Part shown: positions 26,085-34,771 of the stretch, one piece after another
Position numbering within the stretch: the first letter of the stretch is position 1
How the letters are laid out: every line of letters starts with the position of its first letter
Source: Saprospiraceae bacterium
GTDB taxonomy: Bacteria; Bacteroidota; Bacteroidia; Chitinophagales; Saprospiraceae
Assembly: GCA_027080725.1 (NCBI GenBank)
Contig: JALWRC010000064.1
Span: 62,001 to 126,000 of the forward strand
Reading direction: 5' to 3'
Length of the DNA: 64,000 nt
Made by a program: the position numbers and the translations under genes
The notes under the pieces: generated by a model
What the model was told of the DNA's origin: nothing
The model's database searches: none
The model's input: only the letters and a program-made list of their open reading frames with translations

Positions 26085-28277
26085 ATGTCGAAGAAAAACC
26101 AGATTGTAAGTTTAGTCGTAGCATCTTTCTGTCTATTGGCTTTTCCCTTATTTGCCGGGGAAGGCATGTGGCTTCCTCATCTCCTGAAAGCACTCAACGA
26201 AGAGGAGATGCACGCGATGGGCATGAAAATCAATGCCGAAGATATCTACAGCATCAATCATGGGAGTCTGAAGGACGCGATTGTGCATTTTGGAGGTGGC
26301 TGTACGGGCTCTATCATTTCAAGCAAGGGGCTTCTGCTCACTAATCACCACTGTGGATATAGCTTTGTACAGTCGCATTCCACTGTCGACAACAATATAT
26401 TGAAGAACGGATTTTGGGCGCAATCCTTTGAGCAAGAGCTATCCAACCCGGGTCTGACCGCTACGTTTATTCGAGAGATTGTGGACGTTACAGATAATGT
26501 ATTGGGTGATATTCCGGACAGTCTCACTTCAAAGGAACGTCAAAAAATGATCTTGGCAAATATCGCGAAGACAAAAGCGGATATTCGACTGGAGCCGTTC
26601 GAGAAAATTGTCATCAAACCATTTTATAAAGGCCTACAGTACATCGCTTTTATAACGGTCACCTATAAAGATGTTCGACTTGTCGGAGTACCTCCTGAGT
26701 CGATAGGTAAATTTGGCGGTGATACGGACAATTGGGCTTGGCCCAGGCATACAGGCGATTTTTCTATCTTCCGGATTTATGTGGACAAGGACAATCATCC
26801 TGCCGAATACAACATCGACAATGTCCCCTTAAAGCCCATCTATCATTTGCCCGTAAGCCTGGATGGGGCTGCCGAAGGAGACTTTACGCTCGTTTTTGGG
26901 TTTCCAGGGCGGACGAATGCCTATTTGCCATCCATCGCCGTAAAGCAGATTATTGAGGATTTTGATCCTGCTAAAATAGCCATTAGAGAGCAATCCTTAG
27001 GGGTTATGAAAAAGTATATGGTCCAAAGCGAGGCGCTAAAACTAAAGTACGCTTCCCGCTTTGCACGTATAGCCAACTATTGGAAAAAATGGATTGGTGA
27101 ACGAGAAGGCCTGATTAAAACCGATGCGCTCAATCACAAAAGAGCTTTGGAAAAGCGATTCCTGGACCGAATTGATTCCGTTGCTATTTGGAAAGAGAAG
27201 TATGGGATGGTCTATAGAGCATTTAATGATGCTTATACCATCAATCGAGATTATCAGCTCTCGCGAGAAATCCACTATGAAGCATTTGCATGGAACTCCC
27301 AGCTCATGCGATTTATGCACAGTATCCATCGCTTGGCTTCTTTTGAAAGGGACCCCAATGCTTTTAATAGCTACAAACAAAAAATTGATGACAGAGTCAA
27401 AGGCTTCTATGACGCATTCGACCATGACATCGACCGCGAGATATTCGCTAAGGTCATCGCCGAATATTTCAAATACATGCCCCAACACATGGTAAGTCCA
27501 AAAATGTTTGCCAAGTGGAATGAATTGGGGCAATCCGGAGAGAAAATGGCAGCGTTTTTCTATGATCATTCCATCATTGCCGATTCCTCTGCATTTTTAA
27601 GATTATGGAAGCTGCCTAAGGATTCGCTGATGTCGGCCTTGCATTCGGACGAGGGATTTAATATCATAAATGATCATATCTCGTATTTCTATGATTATAT
27701 CGAACCCGGGTATAATGACAATAAGTTAGTCATCGATAGCCTTCAAAAAATATATATGGAGGGACTGATGACCGTATTCCCCAAAAAGCGTTTCTTTCCC
27801 GATGCGAATAGCACCCTACGAGTAAGTTATGGTAAAGTCGAAGGATATACCCCGAACGACTCAACGACATACACCCCATTCACATATCTCAATGGAGTGA
27901 TTGCCAAGTATAAACCCGGGGATTATGAATTTGATTTACCACCGAAGCTTTTAGAGCTATATAAGAACAAGGATTATGGACAATATGCCGATAGAAAGGG
28001 AAGGCTACCTGTTTGTTTCCTCGGAAGTAACCACACCACCGGTGGCAATTCAGGAAGCCCTGTGCTCGATGGGTGGGGTAATCTGATAGGCCTGAATTTT
28101 GACCGCGTTTGGGAAGGTACTATGAGCGATTACTATTACGATATCAGATTGTGCCGCAATATTATGGTCGACACGCGATATGTCTTATTTTTGATTGACA
28201 AATTGGGCGATTGTCACCGTTTGATTCAAGAAATGGATTTAGTACAACCCAAAACGGAAAATAAAGTGAAGGAATAA
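26085..28277 (+). CDS. S46 dipeptidyl peptidase, DPP11-like
   Basis: 730 residues, standard length. Signal peptide to about residue 24 (LFAGEGMWLP begins the mature family motif). The trypsin-like double barrel shows GCTGSIISSKGLLLTNHHCGY (His88/89 region), FGGDTDNWAWPRHTGDF, and the catalytic Ser656 in GNSGSPV. Arg674 lies exactly 18 residues after Ser656 (in NFDRVWEG); in Porphyromonas DPP11 the equivalent Ser655-Arg673 spacing defines Asp/Glu specificity, while DPP7 has Gly there. The enzyme would thus release acidic dipeptides in the periplasm for nutrient peptide use. No tail for T9SS is present. Confidence 0.9.
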   Translation: MSKKNQIVSLVVASFCLLAFPLFAGEGMWLPHLLKALNEEEMHAMGMKINAEDIYSINHGSLKDAIVHFGGGCTGSIISSKGLLLTNHHCGYSFVQSHSTVDNNILKNGFWAQSFEQELSNPGLTATFIREIVDVTDNVLGDIPDSLTSKERQKMILANIAKTKADIRLEPFEKIVIKPFYKGLQYIAFITVTYKDVRLVGVPPESIGKFGGDTDNWAWPRHTGDFSIFRIYVDKDNHPAEYNIDNVPLKPIYHLPVSLDGAAEGDFTLVFGFPGRTNAYLPSIAVKQIIEDFDPAKIAIREQSLGVMKKYMVQSEALKLKYASRFARIANYWKKWIGEREGLIKTDALNHKRALEKRFLDRIDSVAIWKEKYGMVYRAFNDAYTINRDYQLSREIHYEAFAWNSQLMRFMHSIHRLASFERDPNAFNSYKQKIDDRVKGFYDAFDHDIDREIFAKVIAEYFKYMPQHMVSPKMFAKWNELGQSGEKMAAFFYDHSIIADSSAFLRLWKLPKDSLMSALHSDEGFNIINDHISYFYDYIEPGYNDNKLVIDSLQKIYMEGLMTVFPKKRFFPDANSTLRVSYGKVEGYTPNDSTTYTPFTYLNGVIAKYKPGDYEFDLPPKLLELYKNKDYGQYADRKGRLPVCFLGSNHTTGGNSGSPVLDGWGNLIGLNFDRVWEGTMSDYYYDIRLCRNIMVDTRYVLFLIDKLGDCHRLIQEMDLVQPKTENKVKE

Positions 28278-28431
28278 ACTTACTTTTACTTGCGATATGT
28301 TAAATAAGTAGCACATTAAAAGAACGAAAGGCCATCCTTTTCGTTACCATCATGAATGCTTATCACTAACCTCTGTTTTATTATGGTTGGTGGTAAGATG
28401 AAATTATCTAACCTTATCAAATTTTATTTAC

Positions 28432-29031
28432 ATGCCAGATTTATCCAGTTTATTAAACAGCGCTATGGGCAAAAGCCTTATTAATGTTGTTACCTCACAA
28501 ATGGGAGCCAACCCCCAACAAGCACAATCTGCTTTAGGTGCAGCCATGCCTATGATACTTGGTGCCCTAACTAAAAATGCCTCTTCACCGGATGGTGCTA
28601 AAGGAATTTTGGATGCCATCATGAATAAGCACGATGGCAGTATTCTTGACAATTTAGAGGATAATATTACAAAAGAAGAAGTTATCGAAGATGGTGGAGG
28701 GATATTAGGACACATCTTTGGCGAGAAAACCGAACATGTCGCCGGCGCAGTCAGTAAATCCAGCGGTCTGGATATGTCATCTGCAATGAATATGATGAAG
28801 ATGCTAGCTCCCGTCGTGATGGGATATCTCGGCAGACAGACTAGACAAAGTAATATTTCTAACCCTACAGATTTATCTGGTATTCTGTCAGGAATGTTGG
28901 GGGGGCACGCCCAAGCTCAACAACATCAAAGCATGATTGAAAAATTAATTGACCAGGATGGCGATGGAAGTATCATTGATGACATCGCCGGCTTCGGAAT
29001 GAAGTATCTGGGAGGAATGTTCAGAAAGTAG
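28432..29031 (+). CDS. DUF937 (YidB-like) protein
   Basis: 199 residues, no signal peptide. Tandem helical region with QMGANPQQAQSALGAAMPMILGALTKNA and a later KMLAPVVMGYLGRQTR block, the pattern of DUF937, ending in DQDGDGSIIDDIAGFGMKYLGGMF. The function of the family is unknown. The gene stands alone, with a strong terminator downstream; a weak bulged hairpin (28323-28345) lies upstream. Confidence 0.85.
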   Translation: MPDLSSLLNSAMGKSLINVVTSQMGANPQQAQSALGAAMPMILGALTKNASSPDGAKGILDAIMNKHDGSILDNLEDNITKEEVIEDGGGILGHIFGEKTEHVAGAVSKSSGLDMSSAMNMMKMLAPVVMGYLGRQTRQSNISNPTDLSGILSGMLGGHAQAQQHQSMIEKLIDQDGDGSIIDDIAGFGMKYLGGMFRK

Positions 29032-29090
29032 GAATTGTTCTGTATAGATTAAGACTATTATTTTGGGGCCTTTACGGTTCCTCCTTCTGA

Positions 29091-29117
29091 AAAGTCGGCA
29101 ATAGCCGGCTTTTTTTT
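29091..29117 (+). terminator. Rho-independent terminator after the DUF937 gene
   Basis: AAAGTCGGC (29091-29099), loop AATA, GCCGGCTTT (29104-29112), then a run of T. One G-T pair in the stem. It separates the DUF937 gene from the small-lipoprotein unit. Confidence 0.8.
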
Positions 29118-29201
29118 ATCTTTCAGCTGTTTAGATGGAGCCCGATTGGATTATTTTTTTTGCTTTTTAGTGCAAATTCTACTGTTTTAACAAAAGATTT
29201 G

Positions 29202-29209
29202 TAATTTTG
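29202..29209 (+). promoter_or_regulatory. Candidate -7 box of the small lipoprotein-ytxJ-mnmD unit
   Basis: TAATTTTG matches TAnnTTTG and would give a leader of about 55 bases before the ATG at 29270. The -33 element is not clear. Confidence 0.4.
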
Positions 29210-29269
29210 CTTGCAATAACGAATTGTTTAGATGCGTTTCAGCGTTAGTATTTCACAAAAAAGTTAGTA

Positions 29270-29416
29270 ATGAAAAAGAATTTGGTCAAAATGCTTCTCT
29301 TAATTATAGTGGTATTAGCATTCTCCTCTTGTAATAGAGGCGTCGGCTGTCCTAGTGATTTCTCCCTGAATATAGTTTGGAATACCATTGTTTCTACGTT
29401 CCAACACTTACTTTAG
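29270..29416 (+). CDS. 48-residue small lipoprotein
   Basis: A short ATG-TAG frame: MKKNLVKMLLLIIVVLAF then SSC (Cys21), a textbook lipoprotein signal, followed by a 27-residue mature peptide with a second Cys (CNRGVGCPSDF) and a hydrophobic end. The start lies 55 bases after a candidate promoter, and the ytxJ start is eight bases after its stop, so it heads that operon. No family was recognised with certainty. Confidence 0.6.
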   Translation: MKKNLVKMLLLIIVVLAFSSCNRGVGCPSDFSLNIVWNTIVSTFQHLL

Positions 29417-29423
29417 ATAAGAT

Positions 29424-29789
29424 TTGGCATTACACTGGAAAGAGCTGGGAGAAAACACTTCCTTGGACACCCTCTTGAAGCTTTCACGCAAAGTTCCATG
29501 CATCGTGTTCAAACACAGTACCCGGTGCATTATAAGTATCCGGGTGTTGGATGGATTTCAAGATTTATGGGATGCTCGACTTAATGATTTTCATGTCGAG
29601 TTTTTCTATTTGGATTTACTGGCCTTTGGGCAGCTCTCCAATGCTATTGCAGCAAGGCTGAATGTCCCCCACCAGTCTCCGCAAGTATTGCTTATTATCA
29701 ATGAGACCTGCACATTGCACGCTTCGCATTCTGAGATTCTATCTGAATCATTCAATGACAATATTGTTAGCCAGCTATCTGTAAAGTGA
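29424..29789 (+). CDS. ytxJ: YtxJ-like bacillithiol-system redox protein
   Basis: 121 residues. Thioredoxin-fold with a monothiol motif FKHSTRCIIS (Cys35), the signature of YtxJ, thought to reduce bacillithiolated proteins (a monothiol bacilliredoxin). There is no in-frame ATG near the start: a TAA closes the frame at 29418-29420 and the first usable start is TTG at 29424, which gives the expected N-terminus ALHWKEL. The last four bases overlap the mnmD start (GTGA). It suggests that the organism uses bacillithiol or a related thiol. Confidence 0.85.
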   Translation: MALHWKELGENTSLDTLLKLSRKVPCIVFKHSTRCIISIRVLDGFQDLWDARLNDFHVEFFYLDLLAFGQLSNAIAARLNVPHQSPQVLLIINETCTLHASHSEILSESFNDNIVSQLSVK

Positions 29790-30484
29790 ACGGTTTTAAT
29801 TTTGAAATAGTCCCTACAAAAGACGGCAGTAATACCCTTCGACATCCTGTTTTTACAGCACTCTACCATTCGAGTTGGGGGGCCATGCAGGAAAGCCGCC
29901 ATATCTATATACGTGAAGGCATCGACTATTACTATCAGCATTTTTTTGACAGAAAGAACCAAATTCGAGTCTTTGAGTTGGGATTCGGGACGGGCCTTAA
30001 CGCCTTACTGACGCTAGACTGGAGCTTACAGCATACAGTTCAGGTGCTTTACGCCACAATAGAGCGGTATCCACTACCGCTCTCTACCCTCCCCTCATTG
30101 AACTATCCAATGCAAATCGAATCGAACCACCCTTCCCTTTCGAGTATGATGACTTCCATGCACGAGGCATTGCATCAACAACAGTTTAAGCACCTCACAC
30201 CCAACTTCACATTTGAACCGAGAATTGGGGATTTTTTGGAAATGGAATTGCCCCCTGATATTGATGTCTTCTATTATGACGCATTTGCACCGGAAAGCCA
30301 ACCCGCTATGTGGACGAAACCCATTCTGCAAAAGGTCTATGATAGCTTGGCCAATGGCGGCATCTTAGTGACTTTCTGTGCCAAAGGGGTATTCAAAAGG
30401 ACACTAAGAGAGATAGGCTTTCAGGTCACCTCCCCACCCGGCCCGGTAGGTAAGCGCGAAATAACTCGCGCGCTGAAGGGCTAA
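29786..30484 (+). CDS. mnmD: tRNA 5-methylaminomethyl-2-thiouridine methyltransferase (MnmD)
   Basis: 232 residues. The stand-alone methyltransferase half of MnmC, which makes mnm5(s2)U at the wobble position of tRNAs for Lys, Glu and Gln. SAM motif FELGFGTGLNALL (63-75) and the catalytic/flanking DVFYYDAFAPESQPAMW (159-175), followed by GGILVTFCAKGVFKRTLREIGF. Translation starts at a GTG (29786) overlapping the ytxJ stop, so the two are coupled. The oxidase partner MnmC-ox is not here, as in other Bacteroidota. Confidence 0.93.
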   Translation: MNGFNFEIVPTKDGSNTLRHPVFTALYHSSWGAMQESRHIYIREGIDYYYQHFFDRKNQIRVFELGFGTGLNALLTLDWSLQHTVQVLYATIERYPLPLSTLPSLNYPMQIESNHPSLSSMMTSMHEALHQQQFKHLTPNFTFEPRIGDFLEMELPPDIDVFYYDAFAPESQPAMWTKPILQKVYDSLANGGILVTFCAKGVFKRTLREIGFQVTSPPGPVGKREITRALKG

Positions 30485-30500
30485 TCGTCATTCCTAACGT

Positions 30501-30511
30501 TATGAAATGGT
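30501..30511 (+). repeat. Exact copy of the TATGAAATGGT word
   Basis: Exact 11-base match in the 84-base gap between the convergent mnmD and acyltransferase genes. Confidence 0.7.
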
Positions 30512-30568
30512 GGATTGGGGGCATCTAATTCGTTTCCTTGGTTAAAATCTGCAGGCCAAACATTAACA

Positions 30569-31831
30569 CTACAATATTTTAGATAAAATCCTTTCGCGCT
30601 CCTTCATGAGTGCATCGATATCTAATTGCGAATGCATTAATCTCCAACTGGCTTTTGTCCATAGGATTTGATCAAACAACCTCGCGCCAAGAACAATAAG
30701 CAATGGAGCCAGGAATACCGACAAAGCCAATACTCCCAGGAATGGCAACAGGACCAAAAAACTTATCCCCACAAGCAGTAAAACGGTTAGCAGGAAAATC
30801 GCTAGCCGAATCGGTGCGTGAAATGGAGGATCATTATTGACTAACTTCTGTTGTCCCCACCAGGCAAACTTATAAGGCAAATATCCAAGGAGAATCCCAA
30901 TAATACCTGGGATCGCGAGCAATCCTAATTTGCTCCACGAAGCAGGTTTGCCCTTTTGAGCAACAATATAATCCGTTTGAACCCCATCCGGTAGTTTTTC
31001 CAAGTAAGACTGCACCTCTGCGCTCAGTAATTCTCGTTCTCCACTATTCATAGAAGAATAGCTTGAAGCTGCACGGATTTCTGCATTGAGCTGTTTCCGG
31101 CTATGGATAAATTGTTTAAACTTGTCAGGGGTTTGATTTCGGGTAAGCGCTAATAAAGGTTCGCCTGAGACTTCCAGTTTCTCTACGTCATAATGCACTA
31201 CATGCGGCCGCATCTTTTCATACAACATAGGGGTGAGCTTCCGCATGGTCCCCGGCTTGTCAGCCTCGTAGGCATCGTAGTACTGATTTAATGGAATAGG
31301 TGCCCCAAAAGAAATCATAGCCTCTGACCGTATGTGGTCCAAATCGGTAAAATTAACTCCCACAGGAACGATAACGATGTCCAAATTTCGGTCGCGTGCC
31401 AAGGTCCCGAAAGCCAACCTCCAAATGCCCCTTTGCAAAGGGCGCAATTGCTTCACCCTCTTTGTACTTCCTTCAGGAAAGATAATTAAGGCCCCATGGT
31501 CCAATAGCATCTTGTAGCAGATACGGAAGGTCTTTTCGTTTTGCTTGAGATTAGTGATTCCATCCCGTCGTCTAAATATCGGTATTTGGTGAGTTTCCTT
31601 TAAAAACCACTTAATCAGTTTTCCCTTGAATATGTCGCCTCTAACCAAATAGAAAAGCTTGCGTGGTTGTACAGAAGCCAAGAGCATCGGCTCCATAAAA
31701 GAGGAGGGATGATTACATGCAAAGATGACCGCAGTATCCTTAGGGATATGTTCCAACCCTGAGACGTGGATATTCCGAAAATACCTTCTCATGGCCCATC
31801 CGACCATCGGGTTGAATAGTTTGTAGATCAT
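30569..31831 (-). CDS. PlsC-like 1-acyl-sn-glycerol-3-phosphate acyltransferase
   Basis: 420 residues. An N-terminal amphipathic/membrane region is followed by acyltransferase blocks: ACNHPSSFMEP (block I, His41), FRRRDG, FPEGSTKR (block III, 118-124) and VPVGVNF. The acidic residue after His41 is Glu47 (His-x5-Glu) where related proteins have Asp. The C-terminal third has three or more membrane helices (about 290-400). It likely acylates lysophosphatidate or another lipid at the membrane. A TACTTTTG-like box lies on this strand at 31979-31986. Substrate unproven. Confidence 0.82.
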   Translation of the reverse strand: MIYKLFNPMVGWAMRRYFRNIHVSGLEHIPKDTAVIFACNHPSSFMEPMLLASVQPRKLFYLVRGDIFKGKLIKWFLKETHQIPIFRRRDGITNLKQNEKTFRICYKMLLDHGALIIFPEGSTKRVKQLRPLQRGIWRLAFGTLARDRNLDIVIVPVGVNFTDLDHIRSEAMISFGAPIPLNQYYDAYEADKPGTMRKLTPMLYEKMRPHVVHYDVEKLEVSGEPLLALTRNQTPDKFKQFIHSRKQLNAEIRAASSYSSMNSGERELLSAEVQSYLEKLPDGVQTDYIVAQKGKPASWSKLGLLAIPGIIGILLGYLPYKFAWWGQQKLVNNDPPFHAPIRLAIFLLTVLLLVGISFLVLLPFLGVLALSVFLAPLLIVLGARLFDQILWTKASWRLMHSQLDIDALMKERERILSKIL

Positions 31832-32063
31832 GCTCTTATATTATTTCTTGGATTGAATCGGCACAATAATGCCAACACATCAGCCTTATTACCTCCCATA
31901 CCCATTCCTTCGTGATTTTGGATTATTGAGGCATATTTAAAAATCCATTACAGAAATCACTCCTTATCGAAGTGGCAACAAAAGTAAAACTATTTGAAAT
32001 ATTATAGAAATTATCTGTGAGTTTATAGCTGCTCTTACAAGTGCGCGACTATCAAACTATCAA

Positions 32064-32603
32064 TCAGTGCAGGATTTCCATCATAGCCTTTTCTACAGAA
32101 AGCGTTCTTTCTCTTCCGGTTCCTCTGATGATTTTATGGGGTATGTTTCTTTTCTTTATCTCTTTAAGATAGCGTTTAAAGATGGCTTTCCGCGTGCCGG
32201 GGTCTTCCCGCAATGGATCCGGTTCCCAAGGGATATCCGGATACATCAAAAGGTAAAAGTCAGCGCGTTGACGATCCAATGTTTCTACAACATAAGAGTC
32301 AACTTTCCCAAATTTTATCAAAGACCAAAGATATATCGTCAGCAGATCGGTATCCGCGACGACCCATTGATCCCCTCTCTTACTGGCTTCCAAACTAGCT
32401 GTATCTATCCAAGCCGCTTGTCCACGGGCGATTGGGACGAGATCTTCGTACGTGTATTTCCGTTCCAGTCGTTCGAGATATGTACGTGCAAATTCTAATG
32501 AATACTGTACGCCAAAGGCCGATGCTATGTGCATGACTGCAGCAGTTTTGCCGGTTGATTCTGGGCCTGTCACCACGATTCGATTGGGGTGGATATATGT
32601 CAT
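32064..32603 (-). CDS. NadR-like ribosylnicotinamide kinase domain protein
   Basis: 179 residues, the size of the kinase half of NadR (AAA_28). Walker A is GPESTGKT (13-20); FARTYLERL and VVADTDLLTIYLWS are the nucleoside-site and Walker B-like stretches, and YPDIPWEPDPLREDP is a family hallmark. It would phosphorylate nicotinamide riboside to NMN in NAD salvage, though the domain alone also occurs in uncharacterised kinases. AAGGAG lies seven bases before the ATG on the minus strand. It is divergent from comEC across 95 bases, too close for a long regulatory region. Confidence 0.85.
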   Translation of the reverse strand: MTYIHPNRIVVTGPESTGKTAAVMHIASAFGVQYSLEFARTYLERLERKYTYEDLVPIARGQAAWIDTASLEASKRGDQWVVADTDLLTIYLWSLIKFGKVDSYVVETLDRQRADFYLLMYPDIPWEPDPLREDPGTRKAIFKRYLKEIKKRNIPHKIIRGTGRERTLSVEKAMMEILH

Positions 32604-32698
32604 TTTTTCTCCTTTGGTCCTCTTATAAGGATAAATAGATAAAAATGTTTGCCGGAAAGAAAAATCTCCCTATATTTACCTCCGAATACACTATACTT

Positions 32699-34771
32699 AT
32701 GAACACCAACTGGAAATCCAAACCTTTTGTGCGTGTCCTCTTACCGTTTGTATTAGGCCTGCTTTGGCGCGAGTTTATACCGAATAGCGGCTTGTTCATA
32801 GGCGTCAGCCTTTTCTCCTGCATTTTAGGGTTGCTACTGTATGCTATCTATCCGTTTAGAAGACATATAATTTTAGGAGCATTACTTATGTTATTCTTCT
32901 TTACTGTTGGTTTTTTTTGTATGAAATGGTCGACCGGGGAAGAGCATCTCAACTATTTCATACATTATTGCGATCCGGCCCTTGATAGGGCATATATCGC
33001 CAGGATTCTGGCAGTTCACAAAAAGGAGAATACTACGCAGTATGAAATAGCGGTGACAGGAGTTCGCCGGGATTCCGGTTCAATTGCGGATTTAAGTGGC
33101 AGAGCACTTATCTATTTAAAAGGTGAGCATAATTCTTTTTTCCCGGGTGATAAAGTAGCATTCACTACACAATGGCGACACCCGGCCCCTCCTCCTAACC
33201 CCAGGCAGTTTGATTTCAGGAAATATTTGAGGTATAAGAATATTGAATCCGTAGGATGGGTGCATACCAATAACATAGAGTTGGTATATCGGGACCTATT
33301 TAGCTGGCGATACCGGAGCGCTAAGGCAAGGAGATTATGTATTCGGTTGTTGGAGCGATATGTTCCTTCACCCGATGCATTGGCCATTTCAAAGGCATTG
33401 GTATTGGGAGACAAGTCCGGTATTCGCCCCGAAGTAAAGACGACCTTTGCCAATACGGGTGCTATGCATATTCTCGCAGTGAGTGGGTTGCACGTAGGTA
33501 TTATTTTCCTTTTGCTACGCGTTTTGCTTGGTTTCTTTCCGCAGTTTCCGCAGTATTGGCAACAATTACGGGGTGTGCTAATAGTGGTGGGAATTTGGAC
33601 CTTCACTTTTGTGACCGGAATGAGTACTTCCACCATTCGGGCTGCCACTATGTTTAGTTTAATTGCAACTGGGCTGCAATTTTATCGAAGATCGGACATC
33701 TATAACACCTTGTCTCTTTCGGCTCTACTCACTCTTTTTATCGAACCGTACGCCCTCTTTCAGACAGGCTTCCAATTATCCTATCTGGCGACTGTAGGAA
33801 TCGTGTATTTCTATCCACTTTTCATGTCCTTCTTTAACCATTCCGGATGGTTATCCAGGATGATTCTATCGAGCCTATTAGCCGGCATATCAGCACGAAT
33901 ACTGAGCTTTCCACTGGTGATATACTACTTTCATCAATTTTCGTTTGCTTTTCTACTCTCCAATTTTATTGTGCTTCCCCTGGCTTTTGTGATACTAATA
34001 TTGGGTTGGGGGACAATTCTCATAGCATGGATTTCGAGCGGTATTTCTACCCAATTGGGGATGATCCTAAATGGTACTGCCGGACTTTTACTCCAACTGC
34101 TCCATCATATTAATCATTTTTCATATCTCCGTATTTCCCCTCTTTGCTTTAGCCCGGTAGTATTGTGCTTGTTGATGGTCAGCTTGGGACTTCTATTGTT
34201 GACCATTTCATACCGGAGCAAAAAGATTTTCTATACATTATTGCTTCTTCTTACCGGTGTTCATCTTGTAAGACATGTTGAGCATACTACATTGGAGCAC
34301 TCACCAAGGTTAGTGTTTTATGCAGCAAAGCATCCCATTGTAGATTTATGGCTGGATGGCCGGCTCTTTAGCCGTCGAGAAGGATACTCCGGGCGCGAGG
34401 AGCATTACGCCACCGAGGGCCTACGTGCATACTTTGGAGCCACTCCGATTTATCTGACCACGGACAGCTTTCTGACTATTGGAGAACGGGCTTCGCTTCA
34501 CTTTGACTGGGTCATGTATGGGGATCAAACCATTGTTTGGCTAAAGGATAGGACTTTGCCAGTAAAGCAAGCAACTATTCTTGTTATTCCCTCCCGAGAG
34601 ATGTTGGAGGAGGTTAATCTTACCGAGTTTCCATTGTTAAAAAACGTAATCGTCTATGACTACAATAATAATTCGATGCCATACGACAACTACCGTTTAT
34701 ACGACGCCAACTTAACTTTTCACCGGGTGACAGCCAAACACGCTGTAACCATTAATCTGTCATCACTATGA
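32699..34771 (+). CDS. comEC: ComEC/Rec2-type DNA uptake channel
   Basis: 690 residues from ATG 32699 (an earlier in-frame ATG at 32645 would add 18 residues; the later start gives the usual short basic N-terminus NWKSKPFVRVLLPF). An N-terminal DUF4131 beta domain (about 95-200: RDSGSIADLSGRALIYLKG) is followed by the competence channel with many helices and the motif AISKALVLGDKSG ... HILAVSGLHVGI. The C-terminal metallo-beta-lactamase domain of Firmicute ComEC is absent, as is normal in Bacteroidota. It imports single-stranded DNA during transformation. It overlaps comEA by four bases. Confidence 0.9.
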   Translation: MNTNWKSKPFVRVLLPFVLGLLWREFIPNSGLFIGVSLFSCILGLLLYAIYPFRRHIILGALLMLFFFTVGFFCMKWSTGEEHLNYFIHYCDPALDRAYIARILAVHKKENTTQYEIAVTGVRRDSGSIADLSGRALIYLKGEHNSFFPGDKVAFTTQWRHPAPPPNPRQFDFRKYLRYKNIESVGWVHTNNIELVYRDLFSWRYRSAKARRLCIRLLERYVPSPDALAISKALVLGDKSGIRPEVKTTFANTGAMHILAVSGLHVGIIFLLLRVLLGFFPQFPQYWQQLRGVLIVVGIWTFTFVTGMSTSTIRAATMFSLIATGLQFYRRSDIYNTLSLSALLTLFIEPYALFQTGFQLSYLATVGIVYFYPLFMSFFNHSGWLSRMILSSLLAGISARILSFPLVIYYFHQFSFAFLLSNFIVLPLAFVILILGWGTILIAWISSGISTQLGMILNGTAGLLLQLLHHINHFSYLRISPLCFSPVVLCLLMVSLGLLLLTISYRSKKIFYTLLLLLTGVHLVRHVEHTTLEHSPRLVFYAAKHPIVDLWLDGRLFSRREGYSGREEHYATEGLRAYFGATPIYLTTDSFLTIGERASLHFDWVMYGDQTIVWLKDRTLPVKQATILVIPSREMLEEVNLTEFPLLKNVIVYDYNNNSMPYDNYRLYDANLTFHRVTAKHAVTINLSSL
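32920..32930 (+). repeat. Exact copy of the TATGAAATGGT word inside comEC
   Basis: Exact 11-base match; the frame reads Cys-Met-Lys-Trp. A one-side copy TATGAAATAGC follows at 33041. Confidence 0.7.
34202..34212 (-). repeat. Exact copy of the TATGAAATGGT word (13-base form) inside comEC
   Basis: ACCATTTCATACC on the plus strand; the frame reads Thr-Ile-Ser-Tyr. Confidence 0.7.

Noticed and set aside
28323-28345. AACGAAAGG / CCTTTTCGTT hairpin upstream of the DUF937 gene
   Set aside because: Needs a bulge and has no T-run; could be chance.
32699-34771. comEC as a truncated gene lacking the beta-lactamase domain
   Set aside because: Bacteroidota ComEC proteins are usually of this short form and the frame is intact and coupled to comEA.
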